Shown: positions 1 through 11,432, counted from the stretch's first letter. The stretch: 64,000 bases of DNA from Euborellia annulipes (GCA_023213315.1 JAKCPI010028458.1:1-64000); one strand, 5' to 3'. Program-made: numbers and translations. Notes: generated from the sequence alone by a model not told the origin.

Positions 1-155
1 AACATCCACAGACAATATTTCGGGATCCACTTTTTTGGAATCAAAGGGCCTCCCAACGGGTATCTCCTTAAAATCTGGACATCAAATTTTTGATAAATAA
101 AAAAAGAGATACTTTCTATATAAATTAACATATAGATATGTAAGAGAAAATAAAA
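1..155 (-). mobile_element. R1 repeat, 5' fragment
   Basis: Reverse complement of the R1 start (the lines about a gaattttgacgg-like opening and CCAAAAAAGTGG), including the TACTTTCT...GTAAGAGAAA palindromic end. Truncated by the window edge. Confidence 0.6.
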
Positions 156-187
156 ATTAGCTGTTGTTTTTAATTAATTAATTTATT

Positions 188-412
188 GTAGTAAGAAATA
201 AAGAAAAGAGCGATAGCAGCTACGTTTATTAGTCATTTCAAGCCGACGTTTCGGTCAGATTTGCGACCATCCTCAGGGTTGAAGTGTGTCCATCCTCAAA
301 AAGTCGAATGGTGCAATTGTCTAAAATATTTATTGCCATTTAAGGACTAAATGCTATGCGAGTCAAGGTTAGATTGTAGCTGCAATCGCTCTTTTCTTTA
401 TTCCTCCTTACT
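188..412 (-). mobile_element. Fold-back, Penelope-like unit with hammerhead-like core
   Basis: Short inverted repeats flank it (AAAGAAAAGAGCGAT at the left, ATCGCTCTTTTCTTT at the right). Inside, minus-strand positions 276-248 read CTGAGGA, a GGTC/GACC stem, then GAAAC. This fits the hammerhead core CUGANGA-stem II-GAAA known from Penelope-like retroelement terminal repeats. Assignment to that class is inference. Confidence 0.5.
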
Positions 413-514
413 ACAAGACCCACCTCACTCTAATTAATTAATTTTTTTACAGGAATCTACACCAAACAAAACTCCCACAAGAATTCCCAGAGACAACAAA
501 GGTAATGGTGCAAC

Positions 515-789
515 GAATATAATTTTTTTTTTTTTTAAACACTCACACTTTTTTCCCATTCACACACACACACATACACAGTCTTTTCGGCAACTTAGGC
601 CATTTAAGACTTTTTAAGATACCCGTTTTTTGTAAATATATCCATTGGGGGTTCAAGCATTCTTATTTAAGCCATTTGGTATCCAAATGACTTAAATAAA
701 ATCATCGGACTGCCTGGGATCCGAACCCTCGACCATTGGTATACAAGGCAGGCGCGCTACCAACTACACCAAGTCCGAGGGAATATAAT
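515..789 (-). mobile_element. SINE-A, near full length, exact target duplication
   Basis: tRNA-derived SINE in reverse orientation. The head has an A box (TGGTGTAGTTGG) and a B box (GGTTCGGATCC). The body contains the imperfect palindrome GCCATTTGGTATCC/GGATACCAAATGGC, followed by a TG-rich tail and poly-A (seen as poly-T at 523-536). GAATATAAT at 515-523 and 781-789 is an exact 9-bp target duplication. Confidence 0.85.
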
Positions 790-828
790 ATTTAAGTTAG
801 TTGTATTTAACATAAAATTTGAAAACAT

Positions 829-940
829 CCCACAGACCAATTTGGATTCAGAGGGCCTCGAAACGTGTATTTCCATCAAAATCTCAACATCCATCAAAAT
901 CGCAATACTTTCTCAATATATAAATAAGAGAGAGTATATG
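829..940 (-). mobile_element. R1 repeat fragment
   Basis: Reverse complement of the R1 5' region (CAATACTTTCTC, ATCAAAATCTCAACATCC and GGATTCAGAGGGCCTC). Confidence 0.55.
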
Positions 941-1323
941 ACCCAACCGGGAGTCAAACCCAACGCTGACCTTTGCAATACTTAATCCATAATCTTGGAG
1001 TAAAGGAATATAAAAAGCAAAAGGAAGAGGATAATAAGGGAAGAGAGAGAGACCTCCCTTGAGGCAATGACTCGCTAGCTAACATCAAGAATGCAGCCAG
1101 GGATCTTCTTGCTCTCTCTCTCTCTCTATCGCTATGAACCGTTGCATTGTTCTATAAGACAAGAGCAGCGTTTCGTTTCGCATTGATCACGAGAGCGAGA
1201 TTCGAACAGAAGTCCTCTATTGTCCATCACCACAGAGATGAGGATTTACCGCAAACGGAAAAAGGTCGACGTTTTACACGATACGCCCATCAAGTCTATT
1301 AGAAATAAAATTTAACTGACGCA

Positions 1324-1619
1324 CAGGTCTATTCTCTAAGCGAAAAGGTTAACTTCTAACATCTGAAAACAGCGTTAATTCATTTTAACAACTCCTTGCC
1401 TCAAATTGCTATTTGCAAGCAAAAACTTTAACGCCAAAACGTTAACATTTAGTCCATAGTGTTAAAAATTTATATCATGTCTAGGGGGTGCCTGTAATAT
1501 TTTAACGCCGTGTTTAATGCATCAAAATGGTGTCTTTAACAAAAAAGTAAGGTTATGGTTTTGACAGCTATGAGATAAAAGCTAACTTCGCTGTTAAAAC
1601 TTGGTTTGGAGAAGAGGCT
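1324..1619. mobile_element. TIR element, family F
   Basis: Begins CAGGTCTATTCTCTAA, and the far end is a degraded inverse (GAGAAGAGGCTC). The interior is rich in TTAACG/CGTTAA. It is shared with 9072-9482 and 16502-16892. No coding sequence, so a MITE-like DNA element. Confidence 0.6.
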
Positions 1620-2529
1620 CTTATTTAATCATATGATTAGTTTAACTAGATGTGAAAAGTCATTTCCAGCTTATCCAAGAGATAGACAATAAAGGGAAAG
1701 AGGGACTTTTTTTAATTTTTTTTTTTTAAATTTATTTAAGGACTTTTTCGGCATCTAATACCATTTAGACCCCCATCCCTATTTAAAATGATTGGTAGCC
1801 AGTTCAAATTAAATAAATTTTTCTCGCTTGAGACTGGAAACGAACCCGGGATCCTAGGGAAAGTTTTCGTCGAAACTTCCAGTTCATATTGTTACGTCAA
1901 AACATATTTTCATAAACTATTTCTTTTTTTTTTTAAATATGACACCGAAACGCTTCGTCAGAATTTTTTTCCTTCTCCCGTTGAAAAAAGCAACTTTTAT
2001 AATAAATAATCATGAACAAGTGTTTTTTTTTTCTTATTTTTGAGCCAATTATTATTTCATTGTCGCCAATGAAAATAAACAAAATTGAGAAACAAGCGTG
2101 AATGATAATTTATTTTTTTTTTATCCCACCTCTCTCTTTCTCTCTCTCACACACACGTAAAAAAGAGCGAATCGAACCAAGAGATCGAGAGAGAGAGAGA
2201 GCCGTTATAAGAGATTCATTCTTTGGCAGATGTGGCGAATTGAAGAGAGATAGAGAGAGACCATCTATCTATTTTACTTGCAAGACTCTCCAAAATGTTG
2301 GCAAAATATATAAAAAAAAATCATTTTCTTAACGGATGAATGAGTTTGTGAAATTTTATAAATATTATTTCCTTTATTTAGAGACTACCAACATTTATTT
2401 AATATTAATTTCAATTTTAAATTTCGAGAAATAGTTTGTTTTCAAAGTGTATTGTTACTAGAGAAGTGAAACTTGTATGTACGCAAAATTTATATTCATG
2501 GTATGAAAATTGTTTAGATATGTTTAAAT

Positions 2530-2970
2530 ATTATTATGGGAGTTTTTAATTATAGACCATATTTTTTTTATAAATTATTTAAAATAAAAAAAATATTTAA
2601 AATATTAATAATGTACACTTTTTGACTGTTTATTTTGCAGTCGTTTTCCAGTACTGTTGTAACATCATGCTTTTTATGTAAACACTTGCTTTGATGATTG
2701 TATCTAACTAAATTCATGGGAATGAGTGTAAATGGCGCGAAAATTTGTGTTTAACTTCATAGGAATGACTGTAGATGGCACTGACGTCGTTGTATATAAA
2801 ATGCCCATAACGGTCCTTTAGAGATTTGTTTTCTTGAGCCACAGCAAGTACACAGTACTTGAAAACGACTGCAGGATAAGGAGTCGAAACGTTGTATTAC
2901 ATTATTTATATTTTTAATAAATAATGTGGTCTATAATTAAAAAATCGCATAATAATACTACAAACGCCAA
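2530..2970 (+). mobile_element. Fold-back, Penelope-like unit
   Basis: Inverse flanks read TTAATTATAGACCATA at the left and GGTCTATAATTAAAA at the right. The centre matches the right arm of the palindrome at 10970-11432 (GCACTGACGTCG, ACACAGTACTTGA, GAGTCGAAACGTTG). The hammerhead-like core here is degenerate. Confidence 0.5.
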
Positions 2971-3083
2971 AAGCTTTAATAAACATATGTTCAAATAATT
3001 TTCAAAGAATATTCTATTGAATTTTTGACTATAAATTTTATTGAGTCTAGTAGAGTCGACAGCCGCCTTTTTCTTGTTCCCGG

Positions 3084-3305
3084 ATGACGTCATTGCTCAA
3101 GAGGGTTCATAGCAAACATTTTCTAACTTCCATCCCCTATGACATATCAAAGGGTGGAAGGATCAAAGTTTTTGGGCGCCCCAAGTCCGCCGATGGCTTG
3201 AACCGCATGTATAGAAGGCCACCTCCTCCTAAATACTCCACTTCTAAAGAAGTTTCCCTTCACAAAAAAGAACAATACGATAGTTATAATTATTTATTAG
3301 ATTAA
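3084..3305 (+). CDS. Uncharacterised 73-residue coding candidate
   Basis: An open frame of 73 codons with balanced codon use and no simple-repeat origin, unlike other short frames here. It starts MTSLLKRVHSKHFLTS, has a basic middle with IKVFGRPKSADG, a PPPPKYS segment, and ends with Tyr/Asp residues. No signal peptide or membrane segment is seen. A pyrimidine-rich tract at 3066-3080 followed by CTCAAG/AGG suggests it could be a terminal exon rather than a whole gene. An AATAAA-type signal lies about 145 bp after the stop. I do not recognise the family. It may be a chance frame; it lies on the opposite strand from FBXL7. Confidence 0.3.
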   Translation: MTSLLKRVHSKHFLTSIPYDISKGGRIKVFGRPKSADGLNRMYRRPPPPKYSTSKEVSLHKKEQYDSYNYLLD

Positions 3306-3504
3306 TTAAAAAAAAAAAACAAGCTTTAATTACAAAGAGTATAATAATTTCTTATGCTCTCTCGATTCAAAGACCACTTTCTAAGCAGAAACAAATAAAT
3401 TACATGATAATTAACGGGAAAAGAAGAAGAAGAAGTGAACTTGAAAAGGAAATAAACAAAAAAAAAAAACAACAACAACAACAACAACAGCGGCTGACAT
3501 TTGA

Positions 3505-3700
3505 ATAGGTATTTGATTATTGGCAAGGGAAGGAGTAGAGGGGGAAGTCGGCGGCGGGGGCGGATGCGATCGATCGATCCAAACGATACTCAACATCAAT
3601 AATGCATCGATACCATTCAAGAGTGAGAAGATACCGATCTGAACATGTTGCGGCGCGAGCGGCCAGAGAATACAGGAAAAAAAAGCACACGATGTGACCA
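3505..3700. promoter_or_regulatory. Unique G+C-rich island, possible cis-regulatory element
   Basis: About 200 bp of G+C-rich single-copy sequence (GTCGGCGGCGGGGGCGGATG, GATCGATCGATC, GCGGCGCGAGCGGCC) in AT-rich surroundings. It follows the 3084-3305 coding candidate. No convincing frame or splice pair; function is inference. Confidence 0.25.
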
Positions 3701-3982
3701 GCACTCACTCAATTTATTTATGACGGATGATAATTATCAATTTTCTTATCAAATTTTTTGGGCTTTAGTACAGGAATCAAAGGTTTGCCCTTTCTTTGGA
3801 ATATTAAGTATATTTAAATTCACATAAATACTCAATAAAAGAGCTAGAAGAATAAGAAATTAAATTTATATGCTTGATACACAAAATTTGAATCTTCTCT
3901 CTCCCATCGCCCTCCTCTAATTGCAATGCCACTGATAGCGGTAACATCAAGCATAAATGTAATGAGATGTACCATCTAATAC

Positions 3983-4415
3983 CAGAGATGGGCAGCAGGA
4001 TCCTTTTGGATTTAAAACCCGAAATTCATTCCGATCCAGGATTTTCGGATTTGGATCGAAATCATTTTTTTTGGTGATGATCTTGGATCTGCATCGAAAT
4101 CATATTTGCCCTCTAGATCTAGGATCGGATCGATAATCCTTAACGAAGGATTAGCAATTCTGGAATTTTGAGATCCTTTTCAAGGAATTGCAATCCTTTA
4201 AAATTTTTTATTTTTTAATAAATATGTATATCCTTTTGATTCATCCAAACGCCTAAAAATCAAGCCGGATTTTCGGTTCGCGGATTTGGTTTTATGGATC
4301 GGAACAGCGATCCTTTTTTGAATTAGCTGATCGGATTGCCGAGCTTGTCGGATGCTGGATCGGATGACTGCGGATCGGATCGCTAATCCTTTTTAAAGAA
4401 TTTTGCCCATCCCTG
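3983..4415. mobile_element. hAT-like MITE rich in GGATC
   Basis: Ends CAGAGATGGGCA and TGCCCATCCCTG form terminal inverted repeats. The interior has many GGATCGG-type words. Flanking octamers do not match, so the target duplication is eroded. A second copy is at 44930-45475. Confidence 0.65.
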
Positions 4416-4756
4416 AATGAGACTAAAGCCCGGTAGCTAGGCAGCCAAAATGGCAGCTTGTCTATGTGAGCAATACCTTTTCGAAAGCCGAACGACCATT
4501 TCTAAAAAAAGAATAATCATACAAAATTTTCTTTTTAATATAATTAAATTTTAAGATATATCGAATAAAAATTATTTGAATGTTGAAAGTTTAATGAACA
4601 TGTGCCTTTTAGTCTCAATACTAATGCAATAAATGGTAAAATGAGGCAGTCATAAAATATCTAGACTCCCAGGAGTTAGGCAACCAAACTAGCACGCTCT
4701 CTACGCCAATGTTTGTTCAGCATTAACGATTATACAATTTCTTCTATTCTCTTGAA

Positions 4757-5279
4757 AGGAAAAATATATTTAACAATTTGTATGTTTTTTTGTTGTTGGG
4801 GGCAGCGCCCCTTGAATAGCTAGCCTTTCCGAGGCTGGAGATCCTAGGTTCGATTCGTACTTGACTAGTGGAGTCTAGGAGGCTTTCACAGTTGTTATCA
4901 TTAATAAAAGAATTTGTTGAATTTTCGGTTTAACAGTGATTTATTTGTAAAAATTACAACGTTTCGACCACTCATTCTGTGGCCTTCTTCAGGTACTATT
5001 CAGCTAAGATTACACAGCTTGTACAACCTTTGTAATCTTAGCTGAATTATACCTGAAGAAGCCAGGGTCGGAACGTTGTAATTTTTACAAATAAATCACT
5101 GTTAAACCAAAATCATCAAATTCTTTAATAATGTTTTTTTGATGTTGAGCCAAACGTCTCATGGCTTCCGGAAATCGAACCCAGGATCTCCAGCCCCGAA
5201 AAGTCTGGATATTTCCGGGGGCAGTTTGTCCAAACATAAAAAAAAACATACAAATTGTTAAATATATTTATACCTAGTC
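4757..5279. repeat. Long inverted repeat with tRNA-like and hammerhead-like segments
   Basis: Two arms of about 250 bp mirror each other, from AACAATTTGTATGTTTTT at the left to ACATACAAATTGTTAAAT at the right. Each arm has a tRNA-like part (GGCTGGAGATCCTAGGTTCG) followed by a Penelope-like unit. On the minus strand 4992-4961 reads CTGAAGA, a GGCCAC/GTGGTC stem, then GAAAC, an intact hammerhead-like core. The right-arm copy near 5052-5075 has GGAAC instead and looks inactive. Confidence 0.65.
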
Positions 5280-5876
5280 AAGTCCAAATCGAATTCATTG
5301 AATATTAATATTTATAACAATTCTAATATCTAGATTTATTAATTTTTTTTCATTTGTTTAAAAAAGATGTTGACATTAGGCCACCAGCCATTTTTACCAC
5401 CAATAAAATATCAAAATCTCAATACTATTTGAGGAAAAAATAAATTTTTAGATCCCCCAATATTTTTGCATATCAGTTGGCGCAGCACTCGCTTGATTAT
5501 ATAAGTATATATTTCAATTAAAGGTTAATTCAGTGTAAAAGTAATCCTTGGCTTTGTTTAATTACACGTAACTCGTCGTTGTTGTTGTTGTTGTTGTCGG
5601 TTGTCTGTAGAGAGGTGAGGGAAGAGAGAAAGAGTCTTAATTCTTTCTCTCTCTTGTTAACTTGCTTTATAAGGGACAAATCAATTAAAAGTAATCAAAC
5701 ACTGATTGAATTAGTAAAATAATTATCCAACAAAAATAGAATGACTATGCAATGACACAAAACAAAATTTCGTCCCCTTTTCAATGGTCTGTTTAGGGTT
5801 CGAACATTCACTCATCCCATGACTTGTCACTATCTTTAACCTCTCGGCAACCTAAAGGCGCACCTTAATCTGAATC

Positions 5877-7404
5877 TTAAGGGGGAGTAAGAGTGGCCTT
5901 TTAAAAGTACTTAAAAAAAAAAAAATAATTTTTCAATGCGGTTTTTTTTAATGAATTAAATTCATAAGGGATTATTGTAACAGAAAGTTATAATTTTTTT
6001 AATGACTTATTAAAAAATTATGAAAATTAATTTTTTAGTTTTCAAGCAAATACAGAAAAACAAACTGTTACAATAATTTTAAATTTAAAAATGAATTTAT
6101 TATTATTATTAATCACATATTAATTAAGAAAAATGTAAAGTAAGCTTAGATGATTTGTAATTAAAAAAACAGTCAAAATAGTAGAGCGTTCTGCCGATAG
6201 GTGGCTGGACTGGTCATCTTTCAGCATTATCAGATCACTTAAAAGCATATATTTTTATGCTGTTGTAAATGTTATATATTTATTTATAAACTATTCATTA
6301 TTAAAAGATCAACGAAAATTAAATAAATACATGAGATTAAATATAGCCATATCATCCTGCCATAGGCGTAGCCACGGGGGGGGGGGGGGTTTGGGGGTTC
6401 AACCCCCCCCCCATTGGACCCAAGCCATGACTAGATATTTAAGCTCTATAATACAAAATACTTTTTCTCTCTATATATTTCATATATGGACCCTGTTATG
6501 CAATGGTGTGTCAAAGACCAAAAAATTGAAAATTGAGTTAAGCACGGAATATTGTTTCAAATGCTATAATTAATATTATTTTTTATGAAATATGTCCTAA
6601 AAAAATTTATATTTAATGTTACTTGCACAATTGACAAGAAAAATTATATAGAATTCAATGTAAACAAAAAACTTTATTGTTGATTTTCTCAAAACTCGAT
6701 GTTTGGTCTTTGACACACCATTGGTAACAGGGTCCATATAAGGTAATAGAAAGTAAAATATAATAATTTTCTCTAGCTTAAAAAAAAAAATTAAATAAAA
6801 CGCAAAAAATTCGAGAAAATTCAGAATTTTCCCATTGAAAAGAATTGATTTTTGTTATGCTTTATAAAAAATTAAAGCCGCTTAAAATTGATTAAATCTC
6901 GCAAATGAAAAATAATAAAAATTATTATATAAATAAATTTTTTATTTTTTTTCTTAAAGAGGTCTGAGATGGGACTCTGGTGAAGAGAAACAGATAGAGA
7001 GAGACCCGGTATTTTAGGCCCATATACACAAAATTAAGAGATTTCCATTATTTATTGCCTGATACCATTTGATTGAAAAATTGCGGCACTTAATTAAGAA
7101 AGGGCGGGCCCAAACCACCTCGAGGGGTGTCCAGGGGGGCGAAGCGAAGGTGGGGTAAGTGGCTAGTCATATATTTCATTAGACGCCCTATACTGCCCCA
7201 TTAGTCGGGGTGTGGGGGGGGGGAGAAATAATCCTAAACCCCCCCCCATCAAAATTTCTGGCTACGCCTATGCATCCTGCCATCTGTTGGCAAATTTTCG
7301 TAGTATTTTCGTAAATTGGGCTTTTTTGGCTAAATTTTTAAGATCCCTAACGCCATCTTATCGTCAAAAACATGTGAACAGCTATGCCTCCTTAACCGCC
7401 TTAA
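5877..7404 (-). mobile_element. TTAA-flanked piggyBac-type element, copy C, split by a hAT-type insertion
   Basis: TTAA lies at both ends (5877-5880, 7401-7404), with ends GGGGGAGTAAG and CCTCCTTAACCGCC. It shares its body with 28842-29464, 46181-46806 and 57635-58516. Removing the nested element at 6361-7272 and one 8-bp duplication leaves about 608 bp, the family length. No transposase frame is present. Confidence 0.75.
6361..7272. mobile_element. hAT-type element, 912 bp, non-autonomous
   Basis: Perfect 14-bp terminal inverted repeats, CATAGGCGTAGCCA and TGGCTACGCCTATG, with an exact 8-bp target duplication CATCCTGC at 6353-6360 and 7273-7280. Long G runs follow the left end and C runs precede the right. 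The interior includes a Helitron-like GGCGGGCCC...GGTGTCCAGG piece near 7085-7150. No transposase frame. Confidence 0.88.
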
Positions 7405-7836
7405 GCTCTCTAGGAGAGGATCAATCTTAGGAATGCCCTTTGCTAAACCCTCAGATCCTTAGTAGCCTACTTTAATAGTATCCTTAGTCTAATACTGGGA
7501 GAAATTATATTCCAATTTGCACAGTCGGCTTTGAGATGTGGGATCGAAATGAGTCTAATTTAGTTTTGGGTCATTTTGATAGCTACCCCAACATTAAAAT
7601 GGCTGCTGAACGACATAGACCAACCAATATCTTGCCTATAGACTTTACATTGAAACTCATTGAATGCTAATTAGCTTACATATTTTAATTTTTTTGGCTA
7701 TTTCATTAAATTTAATATAAAATGGGGTCATTATATTTATATTAGTCCTTTTTTTATGTTAAGGCAAACATTTCTAATTTAATAAGAAAATACTTTAAAT
7801 AAAGTTCGATCTTAACACAGACAAAAAGGTTATTAT

Positions 7837-8040
7837 TCTTCTGTCCTCGCCCTTATTATTCCCGCGGATGGGTTTGTTGCGACCGGAAGAAGAGAACAGG
7901 CCGGCCCGTCGCACGGTCTGACGCCTGTTGAAAATATAGAAGAAAGGGACAGACATGTAAAGAACATAAGCCAGTCCCAGCTCGGGCAGCTCGTGGTTGC
8001 CAACCACGTACCCACAAGATGTGGGCCCCTGAGCAAACAA
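7837..8040 (-). mobile_element. SINE-B repeat copy
   Basis: Short repeat read on the minus strand as GCTCAGGGGCCCACATC, ACGAGCTGCCCGAGC, GGCGTCAGACCGT and GGCCGGCCTGTTC. Recurs at 12915-13120, 17545-17630, 21596-21820 and 50127-50350. The frame open across it is not conserved between copies, so it is not a gene. TAGCTCAGGGG in another copy resembles a pol III A box. Confidence 0.65.
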
Positions 8041-8214
8041 AAAGGTTATTATTGGTTTTCTAAATTAATTGGCGGTGGTGTTTAATCGCCTTTTTCTTCA
8101 TCGTTTGTCATTTTATTTTATTTTATTTTTTTTTTGAGATTGCCAACTTGACAGATAATAAGTCACAATCTTTCATCCAGTTTTCTTCTTTTCTTAGGCA
8201 AAATAAGAAAATAA

Positions 8215-8480
8215 TTGGACTGGACTTGTTGTTGTGGTTGGGGTGATTGTGTGTCTGTCTGTGCCGCGCGAGTGCGCGCGCGCGCGCCTCACTCAACTTG
8301 TCTCAAGACTTGTTATCGGATCGGTGGGGGACAATCAGGTGTCTCGCTCTCTGTCCCATCCCATCCCATCCCATCCCATCCCAATCCAAGGACACACTCT
8401 CTCTCGTGTAAGTCAGTAAATGAAGAAAAACAAGGTCAATGTTCGATTTTGTTTTTGAGATTAGGGTTTGAATTTGCATA
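8215..8480. other. Simple-repeat-rich single-copy stretch
   Basis: Contains (TG/CG)n near 8246-8286 and five CCCAT units at about 8357-8382. Frames here are products of the repeats, not genes. Confidence 0.7.
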
Positions 8481-8899
8481 AACTCAACCCTTGCCCCCTC
8501 TCTCCTTTGAGTTATTATTACTAAAATATATAATTAAAAAAAAATTTAATCCTCTGAATATAAACCCAGTGAGAAAATAACATGTTTACAAGATGAGCTT
8601 GTTGACAAATAAGTTGCTAATTTCTCTAAATCTTCTTATTTAGGTTCTAGATTATTTATTGATACAAATACTTTGATAAATACATTATTGTATGTACAGA
8701 AGAAATTATTACAATTTTTAATTTTTTTTATGATTAGGGGTTTACAAGTTAGACCCTTGCCTATTTAATATAAAGACAAAGGCCGTAATACCGATAGAAG
8801 ATAAAATAGTGAAGGGTGTATCTATTTCCTAACCAGTTAGACGGATATATACATTATATTTATATTGATTGTCTGAAACGAGATGTCTGAAAAATTCCA

Positions 8900-9001
8900 T
8901 CGCATAATTAAAGGCGAAGACCTGCCTGCGGCGGGGTGGTCCAAGAGGAAAATCCCACCTGGTCAGTCGCGAGGCCCGCCGAAGGCCGGTGGTGCGACTA
9001 G
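8900..9001 (+). mobile_element. Helitron-like 3' end
   Basis: CATAATTAAAGGCGA leads into a G+C-rich hairpin bounded by GTCGC and GCGAC, followed immediately by CTAG-T (8998-9001). A hairpin then CTRR-T is the Helitron 3' terminus. The body is short and non-coding. Confidence 0.55.
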
Positions 9002-9071
9002 TATTAATATAATTTAATAATTAAAAGTTAAAGAAAAGTAATAATAATACTAACTTAAAATAACTACTATT

Positions 9072-9482
9072 CAGGTCTATTCTCTAAAAAACAGACGTTA
9101 AAATTTAAAATAAACAAATGGGTGTTAAAAAGTAATGTAAAAACAACAGAGTCAAAAAAATGCTGTTCTCTAAATAAAGTTTTAACAGCGACGTTAACAT
9201 GTTGCTTTTATTTCAAAGCTGTAAAAATCATAACCTTACTTTTTAGGTTAAGGACGCCATGTTTATTTTAAATACGACGTTAAAATATTAAAGGCACCCC
9301 CTAGACATGGCATTAATTTTTAACGCTATTTACTAAATGTTAACGCTTTGGCTTTAAAGTTTTTGTTTACAGAATAGCTACTTGAGGCAAGGAAGTGATT
9401 TGGAATAGCATTTTTTTAACGCTTACATTACTTTTTAACACCCATTTGTTTATTTTAAATTTTTTGGGAAAAGAACCTCTGT
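9072..9482. mobile_element. TIR element, family F
   Basis: Left end CAGGTCTATTCTCTAA; the two sub-terminal blocks GGGTGTTAAAAAGTAATGTA and TACATTACTTTTTAACACCC are inverse copies. Interior is TTAACG-rich as at 1324 and 16502. Confidence 0.7.
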
Positions 9483-9619
9483 TTTTTGAGAATCACACCA
9501 TTATTACACTGTGCACTTATTTTGGGTATAAGGCAAGAAAAAAGTGGTTGTCTTCAGTGGCGGCCGTGACGGAGCCAACTGGGTGGCTCCATTATAATTA
9601 CTACGAAAAATAGAAAGAA

Positions 9620-10960
9620 AATGGCGTATTTATTTATTTTTGTAAATAAATCTATTCGCCTATCTTTAATTTGAAAATAATTCAAATAATTTGACTGTGA
9701 ACTTATCTTGTTTGAATTTGAACTAATAAATCTTATGAGAAATGCGCTCTACGATAACACTTGTCATCGGCTTGGCATAGGCTACTTAGTTCATCGCCTA
9801 ACCGTTCGACTTATAGCGCTAGCTATCACTGCTGGCGCATGCGCGACTGTCTAGAAATGTGGGAGCGGAGTGTGGGGTACAGGCAGTAAATAGGCTAAGA
9901 AAAATATCGCCTTTACTTTATAAATACGAGGTCGAAGTGTTTCAAATTTTTTTTTTTTGAAAATCATATATATTAATTAATAAATATAGTAATTATTTTA
10001 TGAAATAAATATAAACAATAAATATAATAAAATTGATAAATATTTTCATCTGTATATTTATAAGGTAGGGTCTACTTCTATAACCCCAGTGGTTGTCTTT
10101 GGTTTTGTTTACAATTGTGAAAATGAAATGCCCCCTATCTCAGATTTAGGTCAATGGCGCTTGGTTCCTTCGTGAATAATATCGCCCATATAGTCATTAA
10201 AAGCTCTAATCCATTGTCAGGTTCTTCGGCTTAGCTCTTTTTAATCGTATTTAAGTAAAAACGATAATAATTTATTCGCTACTTTCTACAAATAGCTTCT
10301 ATTCTTTTTTCTTCCTTGACATATGACCTAATCTTAAAAATTGCATCAAAGATTAATTTTAATGGAAATTAACAAAAATTTGAAAGTTTTTATTTATTTA
10401 TTTTTTAATGTGGAATGTTCTTTCTTAATAGAGAGAGAGAAAAAAATCAAATATAAAGAGAAAATATAAATTGTTTATAGCCATTAGTCAAATTAATTAA
10501 AATGGAAACTCGTTCTAATTGGATATTTAATGATACGATAGACAAACATTGGGAACGAACGAAAAAAAAAAGATTTAAAAACACAAAATGGCCCTAAAAA
10601 TTCGAAAAATAAATTCCAAATGCTAAAAAAAAAAAAAAAAAAAAACTGGAATTAAAAGAGGAATTAAAACAGAAATAAAATGGAATCATTAATGATGATT
10701 CCTCCTAGTTGATTGGATTTTTATATTATATATATATATATGAGGAATCATCATCAATCATAAATGGAAAAACAAGAAGCAAGAATCCCTGCTGATTTGC
10801 ATAAATATGAATGAATGAATGGGTCATCCCATCTCTCTCTCTGTACCTACCTACTTTGAATTAAATTTGTCTTGCTTATTTAATTAAAATGATAAATTAT
10901 TCTCCAATCAAATAAATAAATAAGGATTAATAAAAAAATTCCAACTTCTTGTAGGAAAAG
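9620..10960. other. AT-rich single-copy stretch, no gene seen
   Basis: Mostly A/T runs. A G+C-richer part at 9740-9890 includes GCTGGCGCATGCGCGACTG. There is also a 21-A run (10625-10645) and a short TA repeat (10729-10741). GGAATCATTAATGATGATTCC and a later GGAATCATCATC form small dyads around 10682-10752. Confidence 0.6.
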
Positions 10961-10969
10961 AAAAATTTC

Positions 10970-11432
10970 ATTATTAGGAGAATTTTTAATTATAGACCAC
11001 ATTTCTGTATTAAATATTTATTATAAATATATAAATACTGTACAACGTTTCAACTGCTTATTCTGCAGCCGTTATCAAGTACTGTGCACTTGCTCCGACT
11101 CAAGTGAACTAACTGTCATGTCCGTTACTTGCCTTTTAATATACAGCGACGTCAGCGCCATCTCTCGGCATTTCTGTTAAGTTAGATTCTCTAACTGTTA
11201 GAAGAAGTTAGATTCTCTAACTTAACAGAAATGCCGACAGATGGCGCTGACGTCGCTGTATATTAAAAGGCAAGTAACGGACTTGACAGTTAGTTCACTT
11301 GAGTCGGAGCAAGTGCACAGTACTTGATAACGGCTGCAGAATAAGCAGTTGAAACGTTGTACAGTATTTATATATTTATAATAAATATTTAATACAGAAA
11401 TGTGGTCTATAATTAAAAATTCTCCTAATAAT
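10970..11432. repeat. 463-bp near-perfect palindrome, Penelope-like fold-back
   Basis: Arms of about 225 bp run from ATTATTAGGAGAATTTTTAA to its inverse, meeting at a small spacer near 11205 that carries GTTAGATTCTCTAAC. The arms contain ACAACGTTTCAACTGC and inverse GCAGTTGAAACGTTGT, with a CGGCTGC/GCAGTTG stem resembling a degenerate hammerhead core. Related units: 2530-2970 and the deleted derivative at 23063-23208. Confidence 0.85.

Noticed and set aside
3326..3708. Poly-Val/Phe minus-strand frames
   Set aside because: They come from the ACA/AAC microsatellite and poly-A at 3460-3490.
7795..8040. 81-codon open frame with AQGPTSCGYV and RRQTVRRAGLF
   Set aside because: It is SINE-B in reverse. 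Other copies (21596, 50127) break the frame, so there is no coding conservation.
8215..8481. Overlapping frames rich in Cys, Arg and Pro
   Set aside because: Produced by TG/CG and CCCAT simple repeats.
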